Below, in pieces: positions 45,416-52,060 of a DNA stretch of 52,060 nucleotides. This DNA comes from Chloroflexota bacterium (GTDB lineage Bacteria; Chloroflexota; Ktedonobacteria; Ktedonobacterales; JACDGC01). The notes beneath the pieces are model-generated. The model worked only from the letters and a program-made list of their open reading frames with translations, did no database searches and was not told the origin of the DNA. Made by a program: the position numbers and the translations under genes. Each line of letters begins with the position of its first letter. The stretch's first letter is position 1. The stretch spans positions 1 through 52,060 of the forward strand of contig JAJYBV010000010.1 of assembly GCA_021778805.1 (NCBI GenBank), written 5' to 3'.

Positions 45416-46609
45416 CTAAGCGGGAGCTTGCAGTAAATCTAAGCCAGAGTTAAATGTTGTGAAGGTTTGGCCGCCATCAGAACTTACTGCCGGACCTTGC
45501 CCCTGCCCGTTGGAAGATAGGTATAGCTTATTATTTTGGGCAAAATTCGGTGAGAAAATAAACGCCGGATTATTGACACCTTCTTGCGTTACCGTACTTT
45601 GCTGATTCCAGGTTTTGCCTCCATCAGTAGAAGTATAAAAACCCTGCGATGTCGTACTGCTGCTATCCGCAGCGAAAGTGATGAAAGCAATTTCATTGCT
45701 TTTAAAGAAATTCGGGGCAAAAGCCACTTCGTTAATATCCAGCGAAGTAACCGGAGTACTTAGCGTATTCCATGTTTGGCCGCCATCGGTGGAGATTTGT
45801 GCGTTTGTATTATTTACGGCAATAAGTGTTTGTTCTGCGGCAAAATTTGGAGCAATAGCAACAAGATTTTGTTTGCCGGTTAAAACTTGACTCCATGTTT
45901 GACCGCCATCAGTTGTTTTAAAAAGATTTGTTGCAAAACTTGAATCAGTAAATTGCGCAAAAATAGTGTGATCTTGCCCATACGTTGGAGAGATTGTAAA
46001 AATATTCGGATCCCCGGTATTCGCGGGTCCGCTAACCGTATTCCATGTCTGCCCGTTATTGGTAGACGTATAAAAACTGCCGGCTGTTTGCGGACAAGAA
46101 TAAGCTGATGCAGGAGCCGCGGTAGCATTGGCAGTAGCTGTAGCGGTGGGAGTGCCGCTGCCGGGAATTTGTGCGTCTTTGCCAAAAATCAAGTGATCGG
46201 TTCCAAAGTTTGGTGAAATGCCAATCACAGATACACATAACAAAGACCATGTTTTACCGCCATCAGTAGAAACACTATTTCCTAAGAACATCGTATTATC
46301 ATTTAAAAAGTTTGGTGAAACAAAAAGCGGCCCGCGAACCGTTGCTTTTTCATCACCGATTTTGTTCCATTGAGAACCGGAATATTGATATATCGCGTTT
46401 TCGGCGTCTGCCAACAGAATGTCTCCATTTTGTCCATTTGAAACAACAGCCATATCATTCACAAAATAGTCACATGTGCTGGGTGTGCATTGAGATCCGA
46501 GCAAATTTGCGGCGCTGCAAGCGCTGAAGCTAAGCAGCAGCGCGGCTAGGCAAGAAAAAATAAAAAAATACTTTGCGGGTTTCTTTTGCAAAAAAAATTG
46601 TGCAAACAC
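45416..46609 (-). CDS. Secreted lipoprotein with Asp-box (BNR/sialidase-type) beta-propeller
   Basis: CAGGAGG six bases before GTG 46609 gives MFAQFFLQKKPAKYFF, then a hydrophobic core ending FSACSA, a lipobox-like site. So it is an exported lipoprotein of 397 aa; the longer track start is not used. Six Asp-boxes of the type S-x-D-x-G-x-T-W are visible (STDGGKTWS, STNNGQTWN, TTDGGQTWS, STDGGQTWN, STDGGKTWN, SSDGGQTFT), each closing a blade with PNF/SPNF spacing. The propeller probably binds a ligand; no sialidase catalytic set was recognised. It is divergent from the sedolisin gene, another secreted product. Confidence 0.85.
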   Translation of the reverse strand: MFAQFFLQKKPAKYFFIFSCLAALLLSFSACSAANLLGSQCTPSTCDYFVNDMAVVSNGQNGDILLADAENAIYQYSGSQWNKIGDEKATVRGPLFVSPNFLNDNTMFLGNSVSTDGGKTWSLLCVSVIGISPNFGTDHLIFGKDAQIPGSGTPTATATANATAAPASAYSCPQTAGSFYTSTNNGQTWNTVSGPANTGDPNIFTISPTYGQDHTIFAQFTDSSFATNLFKTTDGGQTWSQVLTGKQNLVAIAPNFAAEQTLIAVNNTNAQISTDGGQTWNTLSTPVTSLDINEVAFAPNFFKSNEIAFITFAADSSSTTSQGFYTSTDGGKTWNQQSTVTQEGVNNPAFIFSPNFAQNNKLYLSSNGQGQGPAVSSDGGQTFTTFNSGLDLLQAPA

Positions 46610-46771
46610 TCTAAGCCTCCTGCGCAACAATCTAAAATAACAGCTGTCTGCGTACAAACATATGCGCCGTCGTTCCAGAAATTCGCGCGGCGTACTATAG
46701 GCGTTTATAAGCAAATAGTTTAAGCAGCTGCCACAAAAATGTTAGCTGATGTGATAACGCTTTCCCTTATG

Positions 46772-46895
46772 ATAACCTGAGCATACATAAAACATACAGC
46801 AGGATGTGCAATAAACAGCATGCCTTCTGACTTGGCTGGGGGTAACCCCCGATTCCTCTTATTCCATTTTTTAGGCTTAGGTCTCTGGGCACAAA
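46772..46895 (+). ncRNA. Structured RNA element, copy 2 (unknown family)
   Basis: Same ordered blocks as 13955-14075 (GAGCATAC, ACAGCATGCCT, CTGAC, GATTCCTCTTATTCC, TTTTTTAGGCT, GGTCTCT). The inner hairpin is GGGGG-TAA-CCCCC here. CCTGAG (46776-46781) can pair with CTTAGG (46876-46881) to close the structure, using a different 5' strand from copy 1. TATGAT just upstream (46768-46773) is a possible -10. About 285 bp separate it from the sedolisin start and no small gene is convincing between, so it may be a free RNA or a long leader. 46610-46771 shows nothing further. Confidence 0.58.
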
Positions 46896-47180
46896 GGAAA
46901 GTTCTAATTTATATTGATTGCATAAATACCAAGAGAATTACTATGATATTGAACACATTGTGAAGCATTTCACTAAGAAAAATGTGAATTTAGTCACACT
47001 TAGGCATAAAAGTGAATCTTCTCACATATTTTCCCTCCTCAGTCTGCCAAATATAAGTTATGCTTTTGTAAGAACGTCAAACAATACAGGGGAAGATAGG
47101 GCAGTATGTTTCCCTGTATGACGTTTCCCGCTCTGCTTAAAACATTATTTTCACCCGCTTGCGAAAGGAGGATAGCGAAA

Positions 47181-49079
47181 ATGGCAGCGCCAACAAAAAC
47201 TATCCCAAACTCTATCAGGAGAACGCCGGCGCCTTTATGGTTAGGAACAATAGTTACGCTTACCGCGCTGGTGTTTACTTCATGCTCTGGTATATTCGGA
47301 ACATCCGCTTCTGGGGCTTCTAACCCCTGCGCCGGCACATATCAAGGAAATCAGCCATCCGGTTCAGGTAATTTAGGTTCTCCGGCAAATTCAACCGCAA
47401 CACCAATCGGACCGGTTCCAGCAAACCAAGTAATTAACCTAAATGTGCAGTTGGCGGTTAACACCAGCGCACTTGCGGCGTGCGAGCAGGCGCTCTATAA
47501 CCCGCAGTCACCGGTATATGGGCATTTTTTAACTCCGCAGCAAGTGGCAAGTGAATTTGCGCCCGCACAAAAATCCATTGACGCATTGACACAATATTTT
47601 ACCGATAATGGCTTGCAGGTAACTCAAACATATGCTACCAACGCTGCAATGTCGGTTAGCGGAACCGCGCAGCAAATTGAAAAAGCTTTTTCTATTCAGC
47701 TCAATGAGTATCCAAAAGGGAATACAACATACTATGCGCCAAATCAAACCCCAACGCTGCCGGCAAATTTACAAGGTATCATTGCAAATATCACCGGATT
47801 AAATACAGAATCCTCGGTGCATTGCAACGTCAGCGGCGGTAAATCTTCATGTTCTTACTTAAATACAAATCTGCATTTTACCAAACCGAAGAAAACAGTC
47901 TCCACCCATGTAGCCGATACCCCAAGCGGCGATTGCACCCTTGCTTCAATCGGCATTCCAATAGTTGGCGGCGCAACCAGCCCCTCACAGCAGCTGCTTA
48001 CCTGGGCCAGTTTGCGGCAAGCTTATGGTTTAAATACTCTGGGCGCAGCCGGATATGACGGCAGTAACACCGCTATTGGCATGGTCGAATTCGACACATA
48101 CGATCCCACTGATGTAAATAACTACATGTTATGCGCCGGCTCGTATGCGCCAAACCGCATTATTAACGATGTAGTTGTCACCGGCGGGGTAGCGCCAAAT
48201 TCGGGATCCGGCGCCGGCGAAGCAGAATTAGATCTGGAGTTAGCGGCTGGATTAACATCTTCCACTACTCAAATTATTGATTATTATGCGCCAAACAATA
48301 TACAATGGGCGGCGTCTTTAGAAGATATTCTGAATAAAGCGGCAAGCGATCATAAAGTTTCGGTGCTTTCTATCAGTTATGGTGACTATGAAGCAGATAT
48401 GACTCCGACCTATATGATGGCTGTGAACAATTCTCTTCAAGTGCTGGCAAGTGAAGGCATTAGCGTATTTATTGCCAGTGGCGACTGCGGAGCGTATGGC
48501 AGCGGACAATATGGCGAAAAAGCGCTGAGTTTTCCCGCAAGCGCGCCATGGGCAATTGCCGTTGGCGGCACACAACTGAACGCCGATCCACTGGGAAATG
48601 TTAGCAGCGAGCAAGCTTGGGGCAACAGCAGCCCCGATACAACTACATGTCAAAATACTTGGGGCAGCGGCGGCGGTGTAAGCAGTGTATCAAGCTTCAC
48701 CGTACCTTCTTGGCAGCGCGGAACCGGTGTAGAAAACCAATATTCTACCGGATTGCGCCAAGTTCCGGATGTAGCCGCCGCCGCAATCAATATTTCCTTC
48801 TACTATCAAGGGCTTTGGCTTGCTGTCGGGGGCACCAGCGCAGCAGCGCCTATTTGGGCAGCGGGAATAGATGTGGTAAACCAAGATTTAGCGGCGCATA
48901 ATAAGCCGTTATTTGGCGGTGTTCCCAACATTTACACACTGGCCAATAAGCACAAAGCGGCATTTAACGATATTACCAAAGGCAATAACCAATTTTTTAA
49001 CGCAACTCCCGGTTGGGACTATACTACCGGATGGGGTTCGCCGCACTTTGACATTATTGCGCAAACACTTGGCGGCTAA
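47181..49079 (+). CDS. Sedolisin (S53) serine-carboxyl peptidase
   Basis: Secreted protease usually active in acid. AGGAGG (47167-47172) sets ATG 47181 (MAAPTKTIPNSIRR) rather than 47106. The signal peptide ends VFTSCSG, possibly a lipoprotein Cys. An N-terminal prodomain (about 60-215) with LTPQQVASEFAP is followed by the catalytic domain: GEAELDLELAAGL (Glu/Asp pair), SISYGDYE (oxyanion Asp) and GGTSAAAPIWAAG (Ser). The C-terminal GWDYTTGWGSPHFD is the calcium site. 632 aa, complete, so autoactivation is expected. It stands alone with a hairpin behind it. Confidence 0.93.
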   Translation: MAAPTKTIPNSIRRTPAPLWLGTIVTLTALVFTSCSGIFGTSASGASNPCAGTYQGNQPSGSGNLGSPANSTATPIGPVPANQVINLNVQLAVNTSALAACEQALYNPQSPVYGHFLTPQQVASEFAPAQKSIDALTQYFTDNGLQVTQTYATNAAMSVSGTAQQIEKAFSIQLNEYPKGNTTYYAPNQTPTLPANLQGIIANITGLNTESSVHCNVSGGKSSCSYLNTNLHFTKPKKTVSTHVADTPSGDCTLASIGIPIVGGATSPSQQLLTWASLRQAYGLNTLGAAGYDGSNTAIGMVEFDTYDPTDVNNYMLCAGSYAPNRIINDVVVTGGVAPNSGSGAGEAELDLELAAGLTSSTTQIIDYYAPNNIQWAASLEDILNKAASDHKVSVLSISYGDYEADMTPTYMMAVNNSLQVLASEGISVFIASGDCGAYGSGQYGEKALSFPASAPWAIAVGGTQLNADPLGNVSSEQAWGNSSPDTTTCQNTWGSGGGVSSVSSFTVPSWQRGTGVENQYSTGLRQVPDVAAAAINISFYYQGLWLAVGGTSAAAPIWAAGIDVVNQDLAAHNKPLFGGVPNIYTLANKHKAAFNDITKGNNQFFNATPGWDYTTGWGSPHFDIIAQTLGG

Positions 49080-49110
49080 CTTAGCCTTTGTAAAAATAGC
49101 TTAGCTTAAA

Positions 49111-49143
49111 AAATCAGGGTGGCCATAACGGTCATCCTGATTT
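49111..49143 (+). terminator. Hairpin terminator after the sedolisin gene
   Basis: AAATCAGGGTGGCC pairs with GGTCATCCTGATTT (14 bp, G-U pairs included) around ATAAC. The following T tract is short. Confidence 0.7.
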
Positions 49144-49219
49144 ATGTATACAGCGCGTTTTTAAAATAGTGCGCCGACAAGATACTTTTACCGGTATCGC
49201 GTTCTTTTGCCGATATTTA

Positions 49220-49248
49220 TTGACATTCGGTGTACAGAGTCGTACAAT
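49220..49248 (+). promoter_or_regulatory. Consensus vegetative promoter of the SRP RNA gene
   Basis: TTGACA (49220-49225), a 17-bp spacer and TACAAT (49243-49248), the best promoter match in the window. It is placed for a start at about 49255. Confidence 0.85.
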
Positions 49249-49267
49249 GATGTATAGTGGCAATGTA

Positions 49268-49470
49268 GAAAGAGCGGGCATGTATGTCAATACTCCCAGC
49301 GCCATCGATGAATATTGCAGTTTGGATCCCACGCGACAGAAACTATCGAACCCCGTCAGGGCGGAAGCAGCAGCGGTAAGGTAGGACCTCTGAGCGCCGC
49401 GGCCAATTCAAATTTGCGTTTCATGGGTGGCGTGGGGTGTGTTGATATGGCCGGCTCTCTCTTTTTAGGG
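49268..49470 (+). ncRNA. ffs: Signal recognition particle RNA (ffs/scr)
   Basis: RNA scaffold of the bacterial SRP. The Ffh-binding domain is visible in GAACCCCGTCAGGGCGGAAG followed by CAGCAGCGGTAAG, matching the conserved GUCAGG...GGAAGCAGC core with a GGAA tetraloop. The ends AAAGAGCGGGC and GGCCGGCTCTCT pair, and CTCTCTTTTT follows as a terminator, giving about 200 nt, the long type with extra 5' domain. Boundaries are estimates. It lies just upstream of dnaX, a placement also seen in other bacteria. Confidence 0.85.
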
Positions 49471-49520
49471 AATCTATAAAAATAGCGGCGCAGCGTCTCC
49501 GAGGAAGCAGGGATCAGGAA

Positions 49521-51449
49521 ATGGCGGAACAATCCCAAACACTATACCGCAAATGGCGATCTCAAACTTTTAACGAACTTATCGGGCAAGACTCCATATC
49601 ACAAACACTACGCAAGGCAATAACAGCAAATAGGCTTGCCCACGCATATTTATTCTGCGGCCCCCGCGGAACCGGCAAAACATCATCGGCGCGGCTGTTG
49701 GCTAAAATTGTGAATTGCCAAAATCCTCAAAATAGCGAACCGTGCAATACTTGCGTATCTTGCCGCGAAATTACCGAAGGCATGTCTACCGATGTATTTG
49801 AAATCGACGCAGCCTCGAACCGCGGTATTGACGAAATCCGCGACTTGCGGGACCGCGCCCGCGTTTCTTCCGGAAAAGGCAAAACTCGCTTCTACATTAT
49901 CGATGAAGCGCACATGCTAACAACCGAAGCATTTAACGCATTGCTAAAAACACTGGAAGAGCCGCCGCCGCATGTTATCTTTGTGCTTGCCACCACCGAA
50001 GCAAATAAAATTCCGGCGACGGTGTTATCACGCTGCCAGCGATTTGATTTTCGCCGGATCCCCATGCGCGAAATTGCCGATCGATTAGCTTTTGTTGCGC
50101 AGCAGGAACAAATACCGTATGAACCCGCCGCGTTGGAAATTATCGCGCGCGCAGCGCAAGGCGGCATGCGTGACGCGCTTAGCCTGCTAGACCAGGCGCG
50201 CGCGTTCAGTACAGACACCATTACTGTTGCCATTGTCCGCTCTATGCTTGGCATGACGGATCCGGCGCTGATACACGAGTTAGCGCGTTTTATTGCGCAA
50301 AATGATGCGGCGGCCGGTTTGCGCCGCATTTACGATTTAGTGCAATCCGGCGTGGACCCCCGGCAAATTGCTTCCCAGCTTACCGAATTATGGAGATGGC
50401 TGGCTCTTGCGCGCGCCAACGCCGATTTAAAAACGATTATTGATATTTCTGACGAAGAAGCCCACGAAATTCTTGAAATTGCCGCATTATTTGATCTCCC
50501 GGTCATTACTCGCTGTGCGCGCGTTTTTTCAGGTGACACAGTTGGCCCGCGTTCGCTTTCCGTCCCCCAGCTTGCGATTGAACTGGATTTTTTAGATTGC
50601 ATACATATTGCGCACCAGCCATTGCAACAAACGCTGCCTGCTGCCACTGAACCATCTGCAAAAACATTGCCTTCATCCGCTGTACGCGCTGAAACACCAA
50701 CAAAAAAACCTGTCAGCCAACCAACCAGTGAACCGCTGTCCGAAACTGCATCAATCAATACTCCTCAGCAAACCAACAGCCCGCAGCGTTCTTCCTCTGC
50801 GGAAACCGCCATACCTTCCCAACAGATTTCCACGCAAAGCCAGTTAAACCGCGACAGCAAAGTTGCGGGGCAAAATAACACTGCCATACATTCCGGTGAA
50901 CTTTTGGAACGGGCACGAGATGCTTGGGAAATTATTCAAAAAGTAATTCATCAAAAAGATAAACCAACTGAAGCATTGTTGCGCAACGCAAAATTAATCG
51001 CCGCAGACGCCGGAGATCCGGCAGTGCTCTATTTTCAGGCAACAAAAATATTCGTAACGAAATTGCAAGAAATTAACCGCAAGCAGATAATCGAAAGCAG
51101 TATTAAAGATGTGCTGCAAGTTCCCTGCCTTATTCAATTGATGACTGCAGAAGAGGGAGAACATTTACTGCGCCATCGTGGCATAGCCTCTGCAGAACAA
51201 ACCGCCCCCGGAATACAGCCAATGAAGGCAAAAGAAACTGCGCCTGCCGGCAAACCTGCGATAACCGACCAAACTATATCTGCAAATGAAGCTCAAACCG
51301 ATACTAAACCAGTGTCTGCGCCTGCTACTCAACCCGGAAACGCTCCGCAATCGCTCATTGATATCGCCCGGCAAGATCCTGTAATACGCGCGGTGGCCGC
51401 CGAATTTGACGCCGAAATTATTCGGGTCGCTAAAAATCAATCAGAATAA
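49521..51449 (+). CDS. dnaX: DNA polymerase III subunit gamma/tau
   Basis: Clamp-loader ATPase that links polymerase cores. Walker A GPRGTGKTSSARLLA (about 47-61), a four-Cys zinc module (NCQNPQNSEPCNTCVSC), DEAHMLTTEAFNALLKTLEEPP (Walker B) and VLSRCQRFDFRRI (SRC motif) are intact. After about 370 comes a Pro/Gln/Ser-rich linker (TEPSAKTLPSSAVRAETPTK) and then a conserved helical domain (RARDAWEIIQKVIHQ ... IKDVL) and a second linker with a short C-terminal tail. 642 aa. CAGGAA before ATG. No clear slippery A-run for a gamma frameshift was found. Confidence 0.96.
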   Translation: MAEQSQTLYRKWRSQTFNELIGQDSISQTLRKAITANRLAHAYLFCGPRGTGKTSSARLLAKIVNCQNPQNSEPCNTCVSCREITEGMSTDVFEIDAASNRGIDEIRDLRDRARVSSGKGKTRFYIIDEAHMLTTEAFNALLKTLEEPPPHVIFVLATTEANKIPATVLSRCQRFDFRRIPMREIADRLAFVAQQEQIPYEPAALEIIARAAQGGMRDALSLLDQARAFSTDTITVAIVRSMLGMTDPALIHELARFIAQNDAAAGLRRIYDLVQSGVDPRQIASQLTELWRWLALARANADLKTIIDISDEEAHEILEIAALFDLPVITRCARVFSGDTVGPRSLSVPQLAIELDFLDCIHIAHQPLQQTLPAATEPSAKTLPSSAVRAETPTKKPVSQPTSEPLSETASINTPQQTNSPQRSSSAETAIPSQQISTQSQLNRDSKVAGQNNTAIHSGELLERARDAWEIIQKVIHQKDKPTEALLRNAKLIAADAGDPAVLYFQATKIFVTKLQEINRKQIIESSIKDVLQVPCLIQLMTAEEGEHLLRHRGIASAEQTAPGIQPMKAKETAPAGKPAITDQTISANEAQTDTKPVSAPATQPGNAPQSLIDIARQDPVIRAVAAEFDAEIIRVAKNQSE

Positions 51450-51519
51450 TATTAGCGTTCTTTCTTTCATAAATCCAATTTCAGAATGCGCTTGAACATA
51501 ATATTACCATGCGCATGGT

Positions 51520-51942
51520 TTACCCGCCGATAACAGCGCGCGCATTCTGCGCCAGCGCGGGTACACCGTTCTCCAGTTCCTCAAAAAAGGGATCATCGGT
51601 AAAACCGGCGCGCATGCGTTTATAGCTGCCTTCCAGCAAAATAGCCATCTTCCAAATTGCCAGCGCATGATAAAAGCGCATGGTATCAGCCGAAAAGCTT
51701 ATTTGCGCGCGCTGAGCATAATGCTGCGCCAATTCATCTCTTGTCGGAAAGCCATCCTCTTCCGTCACTCGCCAGTTATTCTCTGCGGAAAGCGCCGGCG
51801 GTGGATCTCCTTTTTGCCGCCAAAATGCCAGTAAATACCCTAAATCCGCTAACGGATCACCGATTGTTGCCATCTCCCAATCCAGCACACCAATTACCCG
51901 CGCAGGAGCTTCAGCAGCAAACATCAAATTATCAACTCACCT
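51520..51942 (-). pseudogene. APH-family phosphotransferase, 3' part only, truncated by foreign sequence
   Basis: The frame encodes the C-terminal half of an aminoglycoside-phosphotransferase-fold kinase: VDNLMF (end of the catalytic loop, normally HGDxRxDNLMF), GVLDWEMATIGDPLADLGY (Mg-binding Asp) and then the helical lobe to the natural end. Directly upstream of VDNLMF is TGA, and the HGD part is missing, replaced by sequence with no kinase similarity. The track's start at 51927 is a TTG inside the domain. Proteins of this subfamily are often fused or linked to acyl-CoA dehydrogenases. Probably inactive. Confidence 0.75.
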
Positions 51943-52060
51943 TACGCACAATCAATCGCACAGGAGGTTTTGAGAGATCGAAGTTCAGACAAACTGGATT
52001 GCAGAGCTTTGAGATAGAGCTTTGTTTTGAGAGCAAAGTGATTCAGGTGAGTCGCTTTGG
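51935..52060. mobile_element. Possible end of an inserted element at the window edge
   Basis: The break in the kinase gene coincides with ACTCACCT (51935-51942), which has an exact inverted copy AGGTGAGT at 52045-52052. AAAGCTCT-type short repeats lie between. The window stops here, so the element is not identified. Confidence 0.35.

Noticed and set aside
46918-47121. 67-aa ORF after RNA copy 2
   Set aside because: No ribosome site and no conserved feature; more likely leader of the sedolisin transcript.

Overview
The window reads as ordinary bacterial chromosome with one accessory patch. The organism is most likely a member of the Chloroflexota, probably close to Ktedonobacteria. This is inferred from the style of the SdhC protein (MYRGQSGMWSWLLHR), the mix of pyruvate phosphate dikinase, sedolisin and 14-helix MFS genes, GTG/TTG starts with strong GGAGG-type ribosome sites, and an SRP RNA directly before dnaX. 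No rRNA or tRNA gene was seen, so the placement is not certain. Base composition is moderate and even, apart from the accessory patch and the repeats.

Layout. 0.4-7.2 kb: ligA (-), a class I/II aminotransferase, a membrane-anchored trypsin-like protease and a polytopic membrane protein. 7.8-12.6 kb: a LysR regulator divergent from a complete sdhCDAB operon. 12.7-14.5 kb: tgt, then a HIT-family hydrolase behind a structured leader. 14.6-17.3 kb (-): a spermidine-synthase-like protein, a short cysteine ligase that looks more like MshC than CysRS, and tatD. 17.6-21.3 kb: a TPR membrane protein with a gamma-carbonic-anhydrase-like protein, then a two-gene ABC exporter (-). 22-25 kb (-): the accessory patch described below. 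25-32.2 kb (-): a murF / response regulator / histidine kinase run split by a repeat element, and ppdK. 32.9-37.9 kb: an endonuclease/phosphatase-family protein, a small membrane-anchored protein, recA (-) and a phosphofructokinase. 38-45.3 kb: an FTR1-like membrane protein, a small membrane protein, an MFS exporter, a sarcosine-oxidase-type flavoenzyme, a NiCoT nickel/cobalt transporter and folP. 45.4-51.4 kb: an Asp-box lipoprotein (-), a second copy of the structured RNA, a sedolisin protease, SRP RNA and dnaX. The right edge holds the 3' part of an APH-family kinase gene that is cut off by foreign sequence.

The most interesting part is 21.98-24.0 kb. A remnant of an Rhs core (ARYYDGSIGQFISADT ... 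NPETLTDPSGH) is fused to an alpha/beta-hydrolase domain with a GHSNG nucleophile elbow. It is followed 21 nt later by a lipoprotein gene with a perfect ribosome site and lipobox but one in-frame TAG codon. Upstream, the Rhs fragment is joined abruptly to a small VbhA-like antitoxin gene that carries a one-base frameshift. I read this as an orphan Rhs-lipase toxin and its lipoprotein immunity gene, apparently decaying or captured by recombination, next to an ADP-ribosylglycohydrolase gene.

Two other signals stand out. First, a conserved intergenic RNA-like element of about 120 bp occurs twice (13.96-14.07 kb and 46.77-46.90 kb). It has a hairpin that varies with pairing kept, and in the first copy it hides the ribosome site of the HIT gene. 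Second, a dispersed family of hairpin-rich, protein-less repeats occurs at least seven times in 52 kb. One copy has 20-bp perfect terminal inverted repeats, and another sits between the response regulator and its kinase.
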